A stretch of 64,000 nucleotides of DNA from Telmatactis stephensoni (taxonomy: Eukaryota; Cnidaria; Anthozoa; Actiniaria; Isophelliidae), in the NCBI GenBank assembly GCA_029948255.1, contig JALIZF010001265.1, positions 145,217 through 209,216 of the forward strand, written 5' to 3'. The notes beneath the pieces are model-generated. The model had not been told where the DNA came from. It saw only the letters and a list, made by a program, of their open reading frames with translations, and did no database searches. Every line of letters starts with the position of its first letter. Within the stretch, counting starts at the first letter, position 1. A program made the position numbers and the translations under genes. Shown piece after piece: positions 31,504-43,045 of this stretch.

Positions 31504-33047
31504 TAAATCTGTCTGAAGTAACTTCGCCATAGTGTGATTGTCGGAGGCCGACAAACGGCCATATCTATTTGCGCGCACATCATAACCAAAATTGAGCATG
31601 AGTGCGCCCGATGACGAAGTTACTAAAAATATTGTTAGTCACGGCGAACATCGAACACACTTAAATACTGAGTTTGTTCTCTTGGTATTATAGTATATTG
31701 ATTGTTATTACATCTTTCTTGGTGTTAGTGTTATTTTAAGTTGTTTCAAATATTACTTAATCATGTGCGTTTTATTGAGAATGAACAAACTACAGATAAT
31801 TAGGGTTTTATATTGAGGGGGTACGAAAGAGTATTGGGATCAGTCCAATTTTTTATGATTTCTTTTTTTATGATTCGGATTTTTTGGGTACGAAAATGCA
31901 TCTCTAAAATATAAGTAAAAGAATAGAAATAGGAGTACTTTGGTAAAATAGTTCCAAGTCCAGGAATAAATTTGTAAGATTTCACTTGTAATTTATTTTA
32001 TGAAACTGATTTATATTATCCCGGATATTATTTAAAAATAAATGATATTGGCGATTTTTACATATTATCGAAAATTGTGCCACCCCAATGACCAGTCCGG
32101 AACTCTCTCCAAATCTGGAGATGTGGCTGACGTCACGAAATCTATTGTTCAAGTCACATGTCAAAACAATCTTATTCCAATATGGCGGCCAAAATCACAG
32201 TAGCAAATGAGGTTGTGGTCATTTTGCATGTTGTATCGACTCAGAAGGAGAGTTTGAATATATAAACTAAGCTGCAAAGTCTAATCCGTTCCTCAGTCAC
32301 TAATTTATAAAAGAATTAACGAGTCTAACGGTGAAAACAAAGAACGCAATTGAATTTTGCATCGGTACACACACAACATACTTTATTGAGACTTGTATTC
32401 TTATATAACTTTCTACATCATTTGTTTATATTTCGATTGATTTTGGAAGAAAATTAGTACAAGTCGTGTACTAACGGCGCAGTGTCATGTTGCGTGACTT
32501 CAACCTATAGGCAAAAACCTCTCGTTCGTTATTTACCAATGGTCGAAGTGATCATCCAAAATTTCTATCAATTTTGAAACATTTTTGGTACCCACGACTT
32601 TTACCCACGACCCACGACTTTGTACCCACTACCCACGATCCACGACAGTTAGGGAAACTCACTCGTGCCCCGGGAGCCCCTTTTAGGAGAGGCTCCAAAG
32701 ACCGTACTCTTCCCCGAGTCGTGTCACGCTTTCTTCACCATTCCGGGAAATAGTTAACCGTAACATAAAGACCTTTTTTGAATCGGCTAACTTAAACTAA
32801 AGAATATCTGATTAGTCAATTTGTCTGTCAGCAGCTATTAGTGTTTGCCTTTGTCCTTCTATTATCATGCATGGTTATTATATATCTCCGACATGCAAAA
32901 ATATTACCTGCGAATATACCAGTTTATTCAACTTTTTATTTCACTATGTATCTCAATTCGGTTTGCTGTAAAAACTTCTAAAACGGCGCTTTTGACACAA
33001 ACAAATCGTGTATATATTTTTTCGTTCATGTTTCGGATGTTTTATAC

Positions 33048-33323
33048 ACCTATTTCAAAAAAGGTTGTCGTACGAGAGGTCTCAAGCCTACGCGACTAGA
33101 CCGAAAAGGAGTATGGGTAGTTGTAAAACTATAATTTCTTTTTGGCTTTGGTCGTAATTTTAGCATCAGCAAACAAAGGTCTTTAATGTATTAGGTCATA
33201 AAAAGCTGAAGTTCAGTTATTGGTTGGATATTTATATGATTTTACAACTTAAGTAATATTTACCCATGCTTCCTTTCGGGTGAGTCGCGTAGGCTTTCGC
33301 CGACAACGTTTATTGAAATAGGT
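33048..33323. mobile_element. 276-bp TIR insert in duplication D copy 2
   Basis: Ends CCTATTTCAAAAAAGG and CGTTTATTGAAATAGG are imperfect inverted repeats that continue into GTTGTCG/CGACAAC. Copy 1 of the duplication has the uninterrupted sequence TTTTATATATTGAATAAAAG near 29330. Same terminus family as 7861-8160. Confidence 0.8.
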
Positions 33324-34447
33324 ATATATGAATAAAAGACGTTACGTGACCAAACGCGAAATACAAGGTCAATGGAATCTAGTTTCATGCCATGGTCTGG
33401 TCCAGAATTCCGATATTAAAATTCAGTACAAAAACCTCTCAAGATCTCTTGAATGCTTGAATGAGGAATATAATTGACTTGCTTCTATGTATGTTCGTTT
33501 AGCAACATGTAGGATGAGAATTTGTAGATTTCCAGCTCATAGGAAATAGGCTTTATCGCGAGGGCGTCCTTTCAAGTACTCCATTTAGAGTTCGATATTT
33601 GGTCAAAGTATTGGAGATGAAGCTCAAAATAACAGCCCATTCTGAAGCTCTTATAAGTATATAGGTATATCTCGAGTTAAAAGCTCCTCTTTACTTGTCT
33701 TACTGCCTGAAAGCTATTTTCTTTGTAGTCGGCCATCTTGCATTCCTAAAGTTCCTGGCTTGCGTTCGCAGTCGCTCAAAGGTGATGAGTGAAGGGCATT
33801 GTTTTAACGTTCTTAACCAATCAGAAGTAGCTGAGGACGAAAAGAGAGAGAGAAAAAAAGTTTTGCAGTTTATAACTCGTTCCCGGCCTATGGCCTGGGC
33901 ACGGGTAAAAATCGTATTTTTGTCCAAAATTTTCACTGAAAATGATGTCTTTTAGTTTGGCAGCTAGGAAAACTCTTTCACAAACCGTTTAACATCACAT
34001 TCTAACCGAAACAATGTTTGGGGAGCAATTTATGGCTAGAATCAGATTTTCGTGTAAACCTAAACTCTTATCGGTCGATCGAATTCCCATGGAGCCGTCT
34101 ACATTTTTCAAATAACTCAGTCGTGTTCACAAATAAATAGAATTGAAAGGGTTATAGTATCCTTTATACATCGGAAAGTGTCGCCAAATAGATTTAATTT
34201 GTGGTAAAAGTGCTTTGTTCTGAATTAGAAATACTGCTGCCTTTTTCATTTTGGAGGCAAAAAGGGCAAAGGCAAAGGCTAATGTTTTACTTCGAAATCG
34301 CGGGGAGTGGTTGCCCAGTTTCCCGAGCCAAAGGCTCATGTATCAAGCGTTCGAAGGTGCGCCCTCTACCCCCTCTATCCATCAGTGCTCCGTTTTAAGG
34401 GTATTTAAAGCTAATTAAAGCTACACGGAAAGGAAAGAAGTCGAAAC

Positions 34448-34530
34448 AAGGATGTGAAGTCACTGTGGATTGAACTCGGGACCTCTCGCACCGAAGGCCA
34501 CGCACTAACCAACTGTGCCATCCTTGCTCC
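34448..34530 (-). repeat. tRNA-like SINE head
   Basis: The minus strand has an A box (TGGCACAGTTGGTTAGTGCG) and a B box (GAGTTCAATCC), spaced as in a tRNA. The acceptor stem does not pair and an unrelated tail follows, so I call a SINE or tRNA pseudogene and not a tRNA gene. Confidence 0.7.
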
Positions 34531-34736
34531 TTAAATCAAACACTCGTGTCATCACTTGGGTCAAATAGACAGTTGCTGGACAGTTGCAGTAATCTGATCC
34601 AATGTCACGTAAGCAATGTAAACATCTTGGCTATCACGCGTGAGAAATTCTCGTCCCACTAGTGAGGTCAACACACTGAAAGATTTGTTGGAACTTCATA
34701 GCTACTCTTCTAAATTCTCTTTTTATTTTATAAGTC

Positions 34737-35428
34737 AACCAATAGTTGTAGTAGTTAGTATCATTTATCCCCGAAACATTTTTCCAATAAAAAAGAAATT
34801 TTAAACACACAATTCCCATTGTCAGATTTTAGAGTCGGGTTTTTACGTCACGCTAGCTATCTCTACACAAGAGATTTGCCGCAACTTTATAGCTAAGATA
34901 CTTGGATTTCTCCATTTGCAAATCATTTCCATTGGTAAAACCTGTTGTTTAGTGAAAACTCCAGCCATCAAACTGAAGACCTCTTTTTGTAAAAGCCATG
35001 AGAAGTTGGCAGTGCTGACTCCTTTCACGTCATCACATTTGCATTTTGAAATTTGATACCTTTATATCTCAGAAAATATGGGTCTAGGAAAAAAACCAAC
35101 CAATAGTTGTAGTAGTTAGTATCATTTATCCCCGAAACATTTTTCCAATAAAAAACGCAAGTTTAAACACACAATTCCCATTGTCAGATTTTAGAGTCGG
35201 GTTTTTACGTCACGCTAGCTATCTCTACACAAGAGATTTGCCGCAACTTTATAGCTAAGATACTTGAATTTCTCCATTTGCAAATTATTTCCATTGGTAA
35301 AATTTGTTGTTTAGTGAAAACTCCAGCCATCAAACTGAAAACCTCTTTTTGTAAAAGCCATGAGAAGTTGGCAGTGCTGACTCCTTTCACGTCATCACAT
35401 TTGCATTTTGAAATTTGATACCTTTTAT
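34737..35428. repeat. Direct tandem duplication, 361-bp period
   Basis: Two units (34737-35097 and 35098 to about 35428) are nearly identical over 330 bp. Each contains ATCATTTATCCCCGAAACAT and GCCATGAGAAGTTGGCAGTG. A minus-strand open frame of about 60 codons (VSTANFSWLLQ...) survives in both units with few changes, which recent duplication alone explains. Confidence 0.92.
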
Positions 35429-35429
35429 T

Positions 35430-36600
35430 CACTGTGCTCTCCAACAAGAACCGAGTTTGAAAATAAAAAAAACATGGGTGATAGGGGCTTTAAAGAGTCA
35501 TCTTGAATATCGATACCCCGGTTCTCCACCAATGTGTTACGTTATGCGTACCGTCAAGGATTAACGAGGCTAAAATTGGGACAAACCTTTTATTTTTATT
35601 TAATTTCGAAGGACAAACTTGCTGTGATTCTTTCTTTAATTACTCTTGTTTGCTCAGATTACACTTGCTCGGAGCACGTACTAAAACTGGACTACTTCTA
35701 ACTTCACAGGCTATTTACCTAAGAGCTATCTTATTGTCTAAAAACGGAATACTTTCCAATTTAGGAAGTACGATTTTAGCTATAAAGATTGAAAATTGCT
35801 GAAAAAGGGGAATTCCATAAATCTAGTTGGCTTTGAACTTCAATTACAACTGCGTCATTAACAAAAACTAAATTCAGTAACTCTCACTAATGACTACCGG
35901 ATCTACATCGAGATCAGTCCTACAATTGTTAACGATTGAATTGTTTCAAATTACAAACTTAGATTTATCGAATTAGGCTAGCTAACTTTCTCGCTAAAAC
36001 ATTATTTGCTGTTTCAACTCGAACAATTGCTGGTTAAATACGTAGTGTCAATAAAATGACAACCTAGTCAAACTATCCTAGAACTACTAGCTGAAGCTTG
36101 TCTGTCTGAAGATAAAGCTGAAGCTGTCTGAAACTTTTAAAGATAGAAATATTGAAGGTTGTAAATTGATAAAATTCTTAAACCCACTAAACTATTGAAA
36201 TCTATAAAATTATTAAAACTCGGATGGGCCTGGCATAACACGTGACTTTACCCTAAACAGCTTACCCATAATTCGTGCGAAAAATGCATTACAAGCAATT
36301 CGTCAATCCTTTAAAGTGTTCAAAATTAAACACTAAGTCGAAGTAAAACGTGTTTCGCTACAGATTGTCAGTAATTGTACATTTATTTATCTTAATGTGT
36401 TTTTGAGTAATGTTGCTAGTTAAGCATTTTAAGTGTCAGCAAGCTTGACCGTTCTGATTGTAGGATTTTCTATTGTTTCTTGTTTGTGATACACCCTCTT
36501 TCACTATATCCCAAACGGACCAAAATAGGGTTTTCGCTTTGACTCCAGACGTGATGTAAACAGGAAATTAGATTTAGCTTAGGTGTTATATTCAGCACTT
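35430..36600. other. AT-rich intergenic stretch 5' of GPCR2
   Basis: No exon, repeat family or RNA gene that I can support. Short open frames only. Confidence 0.5.
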
Positions 36601-36634
36601 AGCTGCAAGGAAGGGTGATGAGCTACTCCTAATT

Positions 36635-36801
36635 TATATAAGGACTATCGATATTTGGACTCACACTCGTAGATTGAGGAAGTCTTTGTACAAACGTACT
36701 AGCGAGGTAAGTTTGGGGTACGACTCAAATTCAGTTAGAAAGTCTTTCATTAGTCGATGTTCCTCGTAACAAACGGTTGTTAAAATGCTTTTGTTCTACA
36801 G
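36635..36801 (+). promoter_or_regulatory. Putative promoter and 5' UTR intron of GPCR2
   Basis: A TATATAAG box at 36635-36642 would place the transcription start near 36665-36675. A good donor follows (GAG|GTAAGT, intron from 36707), and an acceptor with a pyrimidine-rich run (TTGTTCTACAG) ends at 36801, 27 bp before the ATG. The result is a 95-bp 5' UTR intron. The signals are visible; their use is inference. Confidence 0.5.
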
Positions 36802-36828
36802 ATTGATTTATCAATACCGGCCAACGTA

Positions 36829-37857
36829 ATGGCCAGTCTCAACGGATCAAGATTTTTGACGAATGAAAGTTCGATTTCCAATGGTAACACATTTGACTAT
36901 GGCAGAATACCAAAAACGATAGCTTTGTGCATTCTATTCCTCATCTCCGTTGTCGGAAACTCCCTTCTCGTGTGGATAATCTACAAAGAAGGCCGACTGA
37001 GGACTACGGTCAATTTCTTAGTGGCCAACATGGCAGCCAGCGATCTTCTTACAACAATTTTTTTCATACCGAAAGAAATAAAAAAGATTCACTACTATGA
37101 TAGATGGTTCATCGACAACGCTTTTGGACTAATCTTGTGTAAAGTTTCTCCTTGCATCTCCTATATTTCCACTGGTGTTTCAATATACAGTTGTGTTTTT
37201 ATCGCCCTTGATCGGTACTTCGCTGTTGCCCATCCCCTGAAAGGAGGCTTTACCAGATCTCGACTAAAATACATCATACCAGGAACTTGGATCTTTTCAA
37301 TCCTAATTGCATCGCCTTCTTTGTACTACAGGACTCTGATACACTTTGAGAATGCATCATATTGTATGTTAATGGATGACAAACATGTGAAGTATCTTTA
37401 CAGATTACACCATATAATCATGCTCGTTGTTTTCGCTGCTATTCCTCTCCCTATCATTACATCTCTTTATATTTTGATCGTCTACAAGCTCCGTCATCAT
37501 AAAACCCCAGGAAACCCAAACGACTTGACCAGGATGAGAAGAGAACGACAAAATAAGAAAGTTTTGAAGATGTCTGTGGCCATAGTGGGCTCATTCCTAT
37601 TTAGCGCCCTATCTTTTAGCACCTATTCTATTGTAAGGCATGCCGGAAAACTTAACAGCTTGAATCTTGCGCAGTGGACTAATTTGAAATTCAGCGCTGA
37701 GTTTGTTGGGTTTATGCTAGTCACTTATAATTTCTTTATTCTTGTTATCTTCAATGAAGTCTACCGAGAAAATTTGAGAGTCATCCTAAAGAATATGTGT
37801 TGTAGACTTACTGCAATTGCCCCCAATGGTCAAGACCATTCCACAGGAGAAACTTGA
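36829..37857 (+). CDS. Class A GPCR, GPCR2
   Basis: Single coding exon, 342 residues, seven predicted helices. Marks: N-glycosylation sites in the first 20 residues, GN (43-44) in helix 1, NMAASD with Asp72 in helix 2, Cys104 and Cys179 for the loop disulphide, DRY (128-130), and a basic third loop (about 220-245). Two class A switches are altered: helix 6 has FSALSFS (258-264) where CWxP is usual, and helix 7 has NFFIL (301-305) where NPxxY is usual. GPCR3 keeps Trp-Leu-Pro at the helix 6 site, so the loss is specific to this copy. It is clearly homologous to GPCR3, with a 58-bp identical tract covering the DRY-to-helix 4 region. Ligand unknown. A possible poly(A) signal AATAAA lies at 38456-38461. 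Confidence 0.93.
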   Translation: MASLNGSRFLTNESSISNGNTFDYGRIPKTIALCILFLISVVGNSLLVWIIYKEGRLRTTVNFLVANMAASDLLTTIFFIPKEIKKIHYYDRWFIDNAFGLILCKVSPCISYISTGVSIYSCVFIALDRYFAVAHPLKGGFTRSRLKYIIPGTWIFSILIASPSLYYRTLIHFENASYCMLMDDKHVKYLYRLHHIIMLVVFAAIPLPIITSLYILIVYKLRHHKTPGNPNDLTRMRRERQNKKVLKMSVAIVGSFLFSALSFSTYSIVRHAGKLNSLNLAQWTNLKFSAEFVGFMLVTYNFFILVIFNEVYRENLRVILKNMCCRLTAIAPNGQDHSTGET

Positions 37858-38784
37858 CAAGGTTACGTCATGGATTCAAACTGAAGTGTCCAACTGCTTT
37901 TAATATGTTACCTTTTAGGGTGTCACATATAATTGAATATGAGGCGTTTGGGGCTCATGAATATTCAATGATATTGAATTTCCAAGAACTGGGCTATTTG
38001 AAAACAGGAAACACAGATATTTTCGTGCGAGTGAATCACTGCACTACCATACCGAGGGCAGTCAATGGAAAGGTTAAATTTCAGGGTCAAGTTCCCGCCA
38101 AAATATGCTGATTTCTCCAGGAAGAACGATTTGGGACAACTGAAAGCACGTGGGAATTTGTCCAGCATCGAGAAACAAAAACGAACTTCGCCCAAGTGCG
38201 GAGGATACTTGAAATAACACAGATAACATGACGGCTCAAGTCCAAAAAAAAATTTTTTTAGAAGGGCCATCGCCCCCTCCCCTCCCCCGTTGAGCCAGGT
38301 TACAAATGAGGTTAGTCGAGCATAATATATAGATAAAGGTAATGAAAAGATTGTACACGGTGAAGGCCCTATTCAACTTCCATGTTTGCTCCTTTGCTAG
38401 TCCCTTTGAAGTTTGCCGTGTTTCCTAACCATTTCACTCTATTGTTTTTGGTGCGAATAAATAACTTTTGATTAATTTGCCGGGAATATGTTTGCGTTTG
38501 ATTAATCTTAAATTAATAAATGAGCAAATTGTTACAGTGAAAATGTTTTTTAATTATAATGACTCGCTAATCCACCAATACCACAAAATTGCGTTAAATT
38601 ATGTTTTAGCCCATCACGACTGATTATATGCATTTCCTGCATGAAGAACATGTAAGTTGTCAAGGTCACGTTTATCATACGATTTAGAATAAATAAATTT
38701 CAAAGTTTTGATCTTTAGACTTTCGGACTTATATGATAATCAGTAATTTTTTGTAAATGCTACCATTAAAAGAGTTTTACTTTA

Positions 38785-40396
38785 TAGCGGAGCTCCCGCG
38801 CGGGCCGCAGGCCCGCGCGAGCGGAGCACCATACCTATGAAAAAATGGTAACCCATCGAGTTGATTTTTCATGGCTTGAGTATACGTCACTTCCGTCGTC
38901 CGTCCGTGTCGTCGTGCCCATCGCGATGCTGATTGGCTGATTGATTTTTGGCGCCAACTTGACGCGCGCTGACACTTTAAAACTGAAAATGTACAAGTTT
39001 CCTTGCAGTTTTAACTTACAAAACTTGAAAATATCATTCTGAAAACCTCGTAAAAATTTAGCAATTTTCATGATCATTAATCTGTGCTAATCTTGACGAG
39101 TTAAAGCAAAAAATACCGTACGTTTGAATTTTTTTCGGGCCCGGTGTCGTTTCAAAAAAAGTGCTCGAAAGACGAAGGACACAACGGAGAACATTTACAA
39201 AGCTGGACGACTTTTTTAGTTGGTTTTGAATTTCGTAGCTTCAAAACACTTCTCGTGATGAATGAGTCATTGAGGATTGTGTATTCTTCGTTTCGTGAAG
39301 ATGCCTTCAGTAAAGCTGCTTAAAAATCTAGCCAAAGTTGAAAATTAAGAATCGTCTGCATCGAGTGTGAAACAAGGACTGAGCACTACGCTTCGAAAGA
39401 CAACAAGGAAAGCACTTCAAGGTAAAGACCCTGAGAGAAAAAACTCTGATGTCAAAAAGTCCGTTGTACCTATATTTGATCATTTATCTTTTATTTGGGA
39501 TTGATGACTGTGAAAAAATAAACGTTTTTGCACGTAGAACTGTGGCCAAGTTTAGACAAACACTTAAGCTTATATAAGTAAATCAGTACAAAAAAAACTT
39601 TTTGCACGACTTTTAATAATAAAATTTATAAGAATTTGATTTTGAACTCATTTCAACCTGAATAATGTGTATATACAGTTCAAGTTTGGGGCGGTCTGGA
39701 ATTTAATGAAACTGATTGACTAATGACATGAAAAAGGAAGGAATTTTGCATACAACTGAACTAGAGTTGTTGCTCCTTGAGCCCATATGAGACTTCACTA
39801 GTAAATGCAAATTAAAAATACTTCAGTAATTCCTTGTTTTCTTGTTGTGTCAAGTAGCTATTTTATCATCACTTTAAATTGTATTATCAGTGTAATCTGG
39901 AAGAGACAAGTATTCACCTAGTATGTCATTAGAAAACAAAACAACAACTAAACCACAAAAAAATTAACAAGATGTAAAAATATAGTGAAAACAAACAACT
40001 CAAGATATGTAGTTCTGCAATATCCAGGATGTTGAAAAGGTTTAATTATTTGTATCAATGAAATAAGGTTTTGGAGATTTTTGCTTTCTATACCTGACAA
40101 TTATGAACCACTACACAGTCAATTATGAAATCTGACAGTGTATCTGAATATTAAAATATACTATAATAAAGGTCACTTACAAGCTTACAAGCCCATACAA
40201 CTCACAGGAGACCAAAGGGTGAGAGTATATACAAATCAAAGCAAATGCCTTAATTTTCACTTTCATAATCTTCATTCCAACTTTTTCAAGCCCAATTAAC
40301 ACAGGAAGCCCAATTCATTTGAATCAAGAACATAAAAAAAATATTAGAATTGAAATGGGAGCTCCGCTATTAGGTAGTACCTAATTTTTATATTAT
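38785..40396. mobile_element. About 1.6-kb element with AGCGGAGCTCCC ends
   Basis: TAGCGGAGCTCCC at 38785 is mirrored by GGGAGCTCCGCTA ending at 40369. The left end is followed by a strong GC-rich palindrome (CGCGCGGGCCGCAGGCCCGC at about 38798-38817). A 3-bp TTA flanks both TIRs, but the right-end sequence up to about 40396 (TTAGGTAGTACCTAATTTTT) occurs again at 55337-55376, so the true right border may lie further out. No transposase recognised. Confidence 0.7.
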
Positions 40397-40435
40397 ATTG
40401 TTTAATGAGTAGAATAATTCTGATTTGGGGAAACA

Positions 40436-40511
40436 TAGCCTGCGTTGCTGGCGGTCTGCGGTTTTTGCTTCCTCTACCCCAAAAATCGCAGACCGCCAGC
40501 AACGCAGGCCA
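40436..40511. mobile_element. 76-bp hairpin MITE with 9-bp target duplication
   Basis: Arms of about 32 bp with two mismatches begin TAGCCTGCGTTGCTGGCGGT. The loop is about 12 bases. The flanking direct repeats are GGGGAAACA (40427-40435) and AGGGAAACA (40512-40520), 8 of 9 identical. Confidence 0.88.
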
Positions 40512-41288
40512 AGGGAAACAATCATATCACATGCGTGCGTAGTGACCAAAGGAGTTTGAAAACACTCTTGAGATGGCCGGCACCGCTAAGATAAATCATG
40601 ATTATCGGTGAACTTTCCACACTCATATATTTCAGTTTTATTATTGCAACGATTCAAATCGTACACTTCCGATTACGAGGGCTTTCCGAAGAAAATCGCG
40701 CGAAGAAACGTTCCCTCTGCCCGTCCCTGAAGTCAAACGGTGACATGATCCAGTCTGACGTTTCTATGTCACGCCATTAAAAAGCTATCAAATTATGCTC
40801 TTCTGAGAGAGCCTAAAGACCAAGGGAATTCCCCGTTTAAGGGAATTTCTCAGAACTTGTCATAAATATCATTTCCCTGTTTTCATGGAATAGTTTTTAT
40901 TTAAAACGATATTATTTAATTCTTGGAATCGGTTTTAGTGTAATACACATCACTAGAGTCTAGTTTCATTTGTTTTTCTACTTCACTATTAGGTACCGGT
41001 TTAATTTGTGTGTGTGTGTGTGTGTCCACACGGGTCAGAAAAATCGCCAGAAATATGAGCTACTGTAGTTCGTAATACTAAGAGATTAGGAAGATTTTTG
41101 TCGAAGTTTTAGGAATGCTTGAAATACAACCTGCAAATTTCATGGTTGTCTTCAAAACAGTTCAAAGATCTTTTGCTCAAATTTACATATTACAATTGAC
41201 ACTATTTTTGATGTAAGAGAAGAGAGCAGTTTACTGTCTACTGCTATTTTACGATGTCGACAATATTCTCTAGGAACAAGAAAACACT

Positions 41289-41349
41289 TAGCCTGCGTCA
41301 CATCCGGACTTTTCCTCCGTTAGGAAAAGTCCGGATGTGACGCAGGCTA
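41289..41349. mobile_element. 61-bp perfect hairpin MITE with 9-bp target duplication
   Basis: Two perfect 28-bp arms begin TAGCCTGCGTCACATCCGGA and enclose a 5-base loop. The exact 9-bp direct repeat GAAAACACT flanks it (41280-41288, 41350-41358). Almost no room for internal sequence. Confidence 0.92.
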
Positions 41350-42091
41350 GAAAACACTTGGCGAAGGGAAGAAACCCGCCTCAGGATTGAGCGTCTTGAA
41401 CGAAAACTCGTAGAGAAACAAAACATGCTATGATGACATTAATTATTAGAAAACTACCAAAATCCTTTGCAGTCTTGGAGTGTACACTGCATGTGGACTT
41501 AATGCGACAACGTTTTTTGAAATAGGTATATATGACGTTTGAGCTAACCAAAAACTCTGGAAATTCATTCCATGAACTCCTCAGAACATGCTTTATCAAA
41601 CTTCCTATCTTAGCTCCAAGATTTTTTCCAATCCATGGACTTCTAAAAAATTGCCACATAGCTGACAAGTCCAAGATTTGTAGCCAAATTCGAACACTTG
41701 CATGCCTTCTCGGCATAAGCTCATCAATTTCAAACCAGATTCCAGTCAAAATGTGGATATTTTACACATTTACTTGTTGAACCATTTTTTGCTAGCTTCT
41801 CTACATGTTGATAGCAGATGTGACGTCACAAAATCCAACAACGCTGAACGGTTGCTAGCCTAGAGACGCCGCCCCCCCCCCTCTTGCTTCAAACACAATT
41901 TTTTTAAGGTCAACCACATATGTAAAATACCCTAAAAAGCAAAGAATTGATATTCCACTGAAGGCTAGATATTTAATAAACTGGTAGGCATTCTGAAAAA
42001 GGTAAATGTAATAGCCATTCTATATACCTTCTAGTATATATCCTAACATCCCAGTACAATGGTCTGAAATTTGGTAAAATTTTAATTTTAA

Positions 42092-42909
42092 GGTAGTTCG
42101 GGACCCTTGCTACTGCGCATCTCGCGCGCGCACTTTATTAAAGAACATTCGCTTGTCCGCGGGAAGTCTGGGCACTATCGAGTCAGCGATTGAAAACCGA
42201 AGAAATTCGTTTTTTGGTGAAGAAAAATAGTATTTTATCGACCAGATTCTGCAAACAAATTTATCAAAACATGTTGTGCACCGTGTAAAGTAGGAGAAAA
42301 AGCTCGAACTATAAAATTTAGCGAATATTATGAGTCGAAAAGGAGCAGAGAACAACGCTAAAATGGCTGATTTTTTGTTCGTTTTTGAAGATTTTTACCC
42401 TTTGTTCTTCTCTAACTCTTTAAACAATTCGGTGACCCCCTGATTTTATGAATGATTTATGTTCACAATTTTATAAACTTTTCGTATAAAGAAAAAAAAT
42501 GATACTTCTATCGTTTCGATTTTGAGTAAATTTTTCATTTTTCTGTCTGATCCTCCAAAAACGTGTATTCTAGAAGGCCATTTTTCGCATGTTATTGTTG
42601 ATATTTCGCTTCTTTGCAAATTGTTCGGCAACAACTTAGTTCCAAGTGTTTTTCTGCATCCCAGGCTATCATTTTGTTTGCTTTTAAATACATTTGGTTG
42701 TTCCAAAATTCTTATAATTTGACTTAATATTGCGAGGCCATTTTTCGTAAAAACAAAACAAACACCCCACATCTCCCCCCTCGTATCTCAAGAGTGACCT
42801 CGGTGACCCCCCATTTTTATTTTACATTTCATTTCCTCCTATGCCCCTCTTTCTTTGTAGGAATGTTGAAGGCAAGTTTATCGTAAAAATTCATGAATCC
42901 CGAACTACC
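42092..42909. mobile_element. 818-bp non-autonomous element, TTAA target site
   Basis: Inverted ends GGTAGTTCGGGA and TCCCGAACTACC are each flanked by TTAA (42088-42091, 42910-42913). The inside is AT-rich without a long frame. TTAA sites fit Kolobok or piggyBac; the GG start is closer to Kolobok (inference). A TTTATT on the plus strand at about 42818 could serve as poly(A) signal for the ShKT gene that ends at 43046. Confidence 0.85.
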
Positions 42910-43045
42910 TTAAATGTACATTTTAAAACTACGCCATGATCAATACATTTGAGCAAAAATATCTTTGGGTTCGCCCACCCTGGTATGAGAGGAGGAAAAG
43001 TTCAGCGCAGTATACCAGCGAGTCTGTCTTTTAGTCCATAGCTAT

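Larger units (their letters stand above)
30681..32660. mobile_element. 1,980-bp fold-back transposon with 9-bp target duplication
   Basis: The ends are GAGTTTCCCTAACTG and its complement, and the inverted arms extend about 300 bp (GGTACCAAAAATGTTTCAAA and its complement are inside). The direct repeat ACTCGTGCC flanks it (30672-30680, 32661-32669). The unoccupied site with a single ACTCGTGCC is in duplication copy 1 at 28988-28996. No transposase was seen; two smaller MITEs sit inside. The 9-bp duplication suggests a Mutator-like, non-autonomous element (inference). Confidence 0.93.
30650..33912. repeat. Segmental duplication D, copy 2 (split by insertions)
   Basis: Same sequence as 28968-29960, broken by a 1,980-bp fold-back element (30681-32660) and by a small TIR insert (about 33048-33323). 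The remaining parts align in order and orientation, so this is a direct duplication. Confidence 0.9.

Noticed and set aside
35205..35447. 80-codon minus-strand frame kept in both tandem units
   Set aside because: Conservation is explained by recent duplication; no start context, family or splice signals.
38782..40372. TTA target duplication of the AGCGGAGCTCCC element
   Set aside because: The bases beyond the right TIR are also present at 55350-55376, so they belong to the repeat and the TTA cannot be trusted as a target duplication.
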